Assembly: GCA_963747835.1 (NCBI GenBank)
Contig: CAVVGO010000006.1
Span: 124,001-188,000 of the forward strand
Direction: 5' to 3'
Origin: JAJPKK01 sp963747835
Lineage (GTDB): Bacteria > Pseudomonadota > Alphaproteobacteria > Rhizobiales > Xanthobacteraceae
Length of the DNA: 64,000 nucleotides
This document shows positions 61,121 to 64,000 of this stretch, piece by piece (position 1 is the stretch's first letter; each line of letters begins with the position of its first letter). The translations under genes were made by a program, and so were the position numbers. Under the pieces are notes generated by a model, which made no database searches, was not told where the DNA came from, and worked only from the letters and a program-made list of their open reading frames with translations.

Positions 61121-62971
61121 GTGGATCACGAAATTGAGCGACTTCGCAAGATCGCTGCGGAGAACATTCGATATGAGCGTCAGCTTGCCCGCGTGCGAAA
61201 TGCAGGAAAGCAAACGTCGTCTATAAGCGCAGCTGTCGATAAATCCCTCGACAACATCGTTTCGAAGAGAGCTAGATCATTCGTAATTTACGGCGAGCCG
61301 CAGAGCGGCAAGACCGAAATGATGATCTGTTTAACGGCGAAGCTAATTGATTCCGGCTTCAACGTCGTAGTCCATCTGCTGAACGATAGCATTCAGCTTC
61401 TGCAGCAAAATTTGGATCGATTTCAAAGGTCCGGGCTGTCGCCCTCCGCCCGCAATTTTTCCGAAATAATGGATCCTTCAATTTCCCTCAAGGTCGGCCA
61501 ACATGTAATTTTCTGCAAAAAGAACCCCCATGACCTCAGAAAACTAAATGAAAAGCTGTCTTCGGTCACGTCGAGAGCAATCATTGACGATGAGGCGGAC
61601 TATGCGACGCCCAATTCCAAAATAAACCGCGGGGAAGTCACAAAAATAAATGGGCTAATCGGATTGCTGATCGGTGACGTAGGCGTATATATCGGAGTGA
61701 CGGCGACACCTGCTCGGCTTGACCTTAATAACACTTTCGACAACAATAATGAAGTGTGGGTCGATTTTCCAACACATAACGAATATGCTGGGCAAGATAT
61801 ATTTTTTCCTCTTGATCACACGCCAAACAAATATCATTTGGAGCTACTTCCAGATTCATATGATGGACCTCGATTTCTGCAGCAGGCCGTTTATCGATTT
61901 CTGGCTAGGGTTTCATACGTTAATATTGTGTCAGGACGCGATGAAAAATTTTCGATGCTTGTACATACTAGCGGAAACACGATTGATCACCGCGCTGATA
62001 AGAAGCCAATTGAAGATATCTTTCAAGCAATGGCTGATGTTAAATCACCGAAATTTGCCGACGCGATAAAACATCTTCGGAAAGCGGCAGAACGGTTCTA
62101 TTCGCCTCCAGATGTCAAACGTATTCTGGATTATGTAGTTACGAATAGGAGCGTTTATACTATCATCACCATGAACAGTGAGCGAGATACCAACGTTGAC
62201 TTTAAGTCAGCCACAAATCCATCGTCGCTGTTTACTTTCGTGATAGGCGGAAATATTGTTTCCCGAGGTGTCACCTTCGACAATTTGCTTTCAATGTTTT
62301 TTACTAGGGACGCAAAGCATAAAATTCAGCAAGACACCTACATTCAACGAGCCAGGATGTTTGGATCACGAAAAAACTATCTTCAGCATTTCGAGCTGAC
62401 AATACCCAATCAGCTTTACGTCGACTGGCACCGCTGTTTTGTTTTTCACAAGTTAGCCCTTGAGGCAATTAGGGCTGGTCTTGGGTCGCCCGTTTGGCTT
62501 GGAGACAATCGAATAGCGCCAGTTTCGTCCAATAGCGTTGATCAGGCGAACGTTTCACTTGATCGAGGAGAGATGTCATTTGGGTTGTTCGATTACAACT
62601 CCAGCGTTGATAAAATAATCAATAGTTCCGAGGCGCCACTTAACAAGCTATCGTCACTTCAGCACCGAATCGGAGATAAAGCTCTTCCTGACTATATCAT
62701 CCGCTATGTCAAGCAAATGTCAGCAGAAAATGAGCAGATTGCAATTCATGAGCCCACAAATATGGCTGGCTATAAGGATGCGGATAGCTTAAAGATCGAG
62801 CGCCGGCGCGGGTTCTTTGGTAAATCGCAGAGCCAAAAATTCCCGAAGGCTATTCACCATTTTGCCGTATTCCACAATGCTAAAGGTAGAGCACGAGTTA
62901 TTTATAAGTTCGAAGGAAATATTCAGTTCATAAAGAATTTGAAACACCTCAAAACAGTTCAGGCCGCGTAA
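61121..62971 (+). CDS. Z1-domain superfamily 2 helicase-like protein
   Basis: 616 residues from GTG 61121, with GGAAGGGG upstream; the open frame extends further back but only through the rpoD remnant. Helicase motifs: Walker A GEPQSGKT (58-65), Walker B IIDDEAD (154-160), motif III GVTATPA (192-198), GNIVSRGVTFDNL, and motif VI QDTYIQRARMFGSR. The rest is the Z1 domain, found in bacterial defence islands with MORC-like ATPases, nucleases and DNA methylases. It probably translocates or remodels DNA. The stop is followed after one base by the next start codon, so it is the first gene of an operon. It is AT-rich, unlike the flanking chromosome. Confidence 0.85.
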   Translation: MDHEIERLRKIAAENIRYERQLARVRNAGKQTSSISAAVDKSLDNIVSKRARSFVIYGEPQSGKTEMMICLTAKLIDSGFNVVVHLLNDSIQLLQQNLDRFQRSGLSPSARNFSEIMDPSISLKVGQHVIFCKKNPHDLRKLNEKLSSVTSRAIIDDEADYATPNSKINRGEVTKINGLIGLLIGDVGVYIGVTATPARLDLNNTFDNNNEVWVDFPTHNEYAGQDIFFPLDHTPNKYHLELLPDSYDGPRFLQQAVYRFLARVSYVNIVSGRDEKFSMLVHTSGNTIDHRADKKPIEDIFQAMADVKSPKFADAIKHLRKAAERFYSPPDVKRILDYVVTNRSVYTIITMNSERDTNVDFKSATNPSSLFTFVIGGNIVSRGVTFDNLLSMFFTRDAKHKIQQDTYIQRARMFGSRKNYLQHFELTIPNQLYVDWHRCFVFHKLALEAIRAGLGSPVWLGDNRIAPVSSNSVDQANVSLDRGEMSFGLFDYNSSVDKIINSSEAPLNKLSSLQHRIGDKALPDYIIRYVKQMSAENEQIAIHEPTNMAGYKDADSLKIERRRGFFGKSQSQKFPKAIHHFAVFHNAKGRARVIYKFEGNIQFIKNLKHLKTVQAA

Positions 62972-62972
62972 C

Positions 62973-63446
62973 ATGTTTGATGACTACGAATTCTATCAGG
63001 GTGTCGTTCTCCGCAGCCTTATAATAAATACTGATCTATCGGTGATGATTAAGCCGTTTGTGAGAGAGGGACGGATTAGCGCATTTGTTGTTAATTCAAA
63101 GCTTGGCGTATTTGTTAAGCACTCCTCAAAGCGAATGCCGCCGTGGCGTTTCACATTTAACCTTGATCAGGTGTCAGATTTACTCGATTTGGAGGCAAAA
63201 TATTTTGACTCTTTTGTCGTGTTTGTCTGTGGGACGGATGGAATTGTGACATTGGACGTGGCTTCGCTACACACAATTGTCACTTTTGATGATGTTGACA
63301 AGGCATGGGTCGCAATTGAAAGAAAGCCTCGCTCTCAATACAGCGTTCGGGGTAACCGGGCTGAACTGCCAAATAAGGTTGCCCAGGGTACGAACGCGAT
63401 TCACCTAACGGCAAGGTCGCGCTTGCACGACTTACGGCGCGCATGA
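62973..63446 (+). CDS. Small unknown protein of the Z1-methyltransferase operon
   Basis: 157 residues from ATG 62973, one base after the Z1 stop. MFDDYEFYQGVVLRSLIINT, then KPFVREGRISAFVVNSKLGV, KHSSKRMPPWRFTFNLDQVS and FDSFVVFVCGTDGIVTLDVA. The arrangement (FVVN, GVFVKHSS, FVVFVCGTDG) recalls a compact alpha/beta fold of nuclease-like type, but no catalytic motif is certain. I do not recognise a named family. Position between a helicase and a methyltransferase makes a modification or restriction role likely. It could be the nuclease of the set. Confidence 0.65.
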   Translation: MFDDYEFYQGVVLRSLIINTDLSVMIKPFVREGRISAFVVNSKLGVFVKHSSKRMPPWRFTFNLDQVSDLLDLEAKYFDSFVVFVCGTDGIVTLDVASLHTIVTFDDVDKAWVAIERKPRSQYSVRGNRAELPNKVAQGTNAIHLTARSRLHDLRRA

Positions 63447-63459
63447 CCGAGCAGCACAA

Positions 63460-64000
63460 ATGGGTGTGAATAAAAGCCTGGGGAGGAAACCAGTCCACCC
63501 CTTTCCGGCACGGATGGCACCTGGAATCGCGCTACAAGTGGTCTCGGGATCGCGGCGCAGGCTGAGGGTGCTGGATCCCATGATGGGATCAGGGACAGTT
63601 CTCGTCGCAGCCCGCGCTAGGGGACATTTTGCCGTGGGTGTTGATATCGATCCGCTGGCGGTACTCATTTCGAGAGTTTGGACCACGGCAGTCGACAAAT
63701 CAGCGATTCGCGCGATAGCTGAAATCGTGCTTTCACGTGCGTCCAAAGACATAGAGTTCTTACCGATTCGAGACGCATATCCCGCGAGAGCGAATAAAGA
63801 AACAAGGCAATTTGCGCGTTACTGGTTTGACACTTGTGCAAGGCACCAGCTCGCCGCCCTTGCCAACGCTATACGACGATGCCGAGATTTAGACGCCAAA
63901 GATGTGCTGTGGTGTGCATTCTCTCGTCTAATAATTACGAAGCAGGCAGGCGTATCGCTGGCGCTAGACTTGGCTCACAGTCGACCGCACAGATATTTTG
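63460..64000 (+). CDS. DNA methyltransferase (N6-adenine/N4-cytosine type), cut by the window end
   Basis: Starts at ATG 63460 and runs off the right edge after about 180 residues. KPVHPFPARMAPGIALQVVS precedes the SAM-binding motif I DPMMGSGTV (39-47) and ARGHFAVGVDIDPLAVLISR, which is the DPFxGSGT / VGxDxDP layout of amino-methyltransferases. The catalytic motif IV (D/N/S-PPY/F) must lie further right. It is the third gene of the operon with the Z1 helicase and the small protein, 13 bp after the latter. It probably marks host DNA so that a partner nuclease spares it. Confidence 0.85.
   Translation, partial: MGVNKSLGRKPVHPFPARMAPGIALQVVSGSRRRLRVLDPMMGSGTVLVAARARGHFAVGVDIDPLAVLISRVWTTAVDKSAIRAIAEIVLSRASKDIEFLPIRDAYPARANKETRQFARYWFDTCARHQLAALANAIRRCRDLDAKDVLWCAFSRLIITKQAGVSLALDLAHSRPHRYF

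Overview
The window looks like chromosome of a GC-rich alphaproteobacterium of the Hyphomicrobiales (Bradyrhizobium / Xanthobacteraceae-like). The evidence is a divergent phyR / nepR-ecfG general stress response locus, HWE-type histidine kinases, two phasins, a PdhS/PleC-type kinase, DUF6460 and DUF3309 proteins, and a tRNA-His with A73 and no encoded G-1. Most genes are very GC-rich. Three stretches are visibly AT-richer and look acquired: about 6.9-10.95 kb, part of 40.6-41 kb, and from about 61.1 kb to the right edge. No rRNA, CRISPR array or prophage structural gene was seen.

Layout. 1-2 kb: an edge-cut luciferase-like monooxygenase, a cupin and a D-2-hydroxyacid dehydrogenase, the last two broken by many one-base indels. 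2.2-6.7 kb: a periplasmic PQQ alcohol dehydrogenase with the Asp-x-Asp signature of lanthanide-dependent enzymes, a dihaem cytochrome c, a secreted ankyrin protein and a Tat-exported TRAP solute-binding protein. 6.9-10.95 kb: one 1344-residue XRE-nuclease-STAND NTPase-solenoid protein behind a perfect 33-bp palindrome, the best candidate for an undescribed defence system. 11-25.5 kb: an oxidative and periplasmic redox cluster with an FAD monooxygenase, small secreted proteins, two tandem dihaem cytochromes, a Tat amidohydrolase, a monohaem cytochrome, a haem-propeller protein, a class II aldolase and two paralogous GMC flavoproteins.

25.8-31.1 kb is the general stress response island: phyR, nepR-ecfG, an HWE kinase, a receiver protein, DUF3309 and a stress-type small basic protein. 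GGAAC-N16/17-CGTT-like EcfG promoters can be read in front of several of these. 31.2-39.4 kb holds two large hybrid sensor kinases in one operon; the upstream one carries about 13 HAMP domains encoded by 276-bp tandem repeats. 39.5-40.56 kb is an IS630 element with TA flanks. 41-42.2 kb encodes a protein that appears to contain three TIR-like folds, a possible immune effector. Then follow tRNA-His, two phasin genes with a TGC-rich palindrome between them, a PAS sensor kinase, a DUF1194 protein and a second haem-propeller protein.

51-60 kb: a frameshifted cupin, the two subunits of a 3-oxoacid CoA-transferase (A frameshifted), an AsmA-like protein, a decayed ISAs1 element with a 10-bp target duplication, a frameshifted DUF6460 gene, a polyamine-type ABC transporter (two permeases and an ATPase, no binding protein) and a CheY-like regulator. 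From 60.8 kb a decayed 3' fragment of rpoD marks the edge of a second defence-like island: a Z1-domain helicase, a small unknown protein and a DNA methyltransferase cut by the window end.

Several otherwise well-preserved genes contain isolated one-base indels. Many may be sequence errors rather than real gene death, so those reading frames should be treated with caution.
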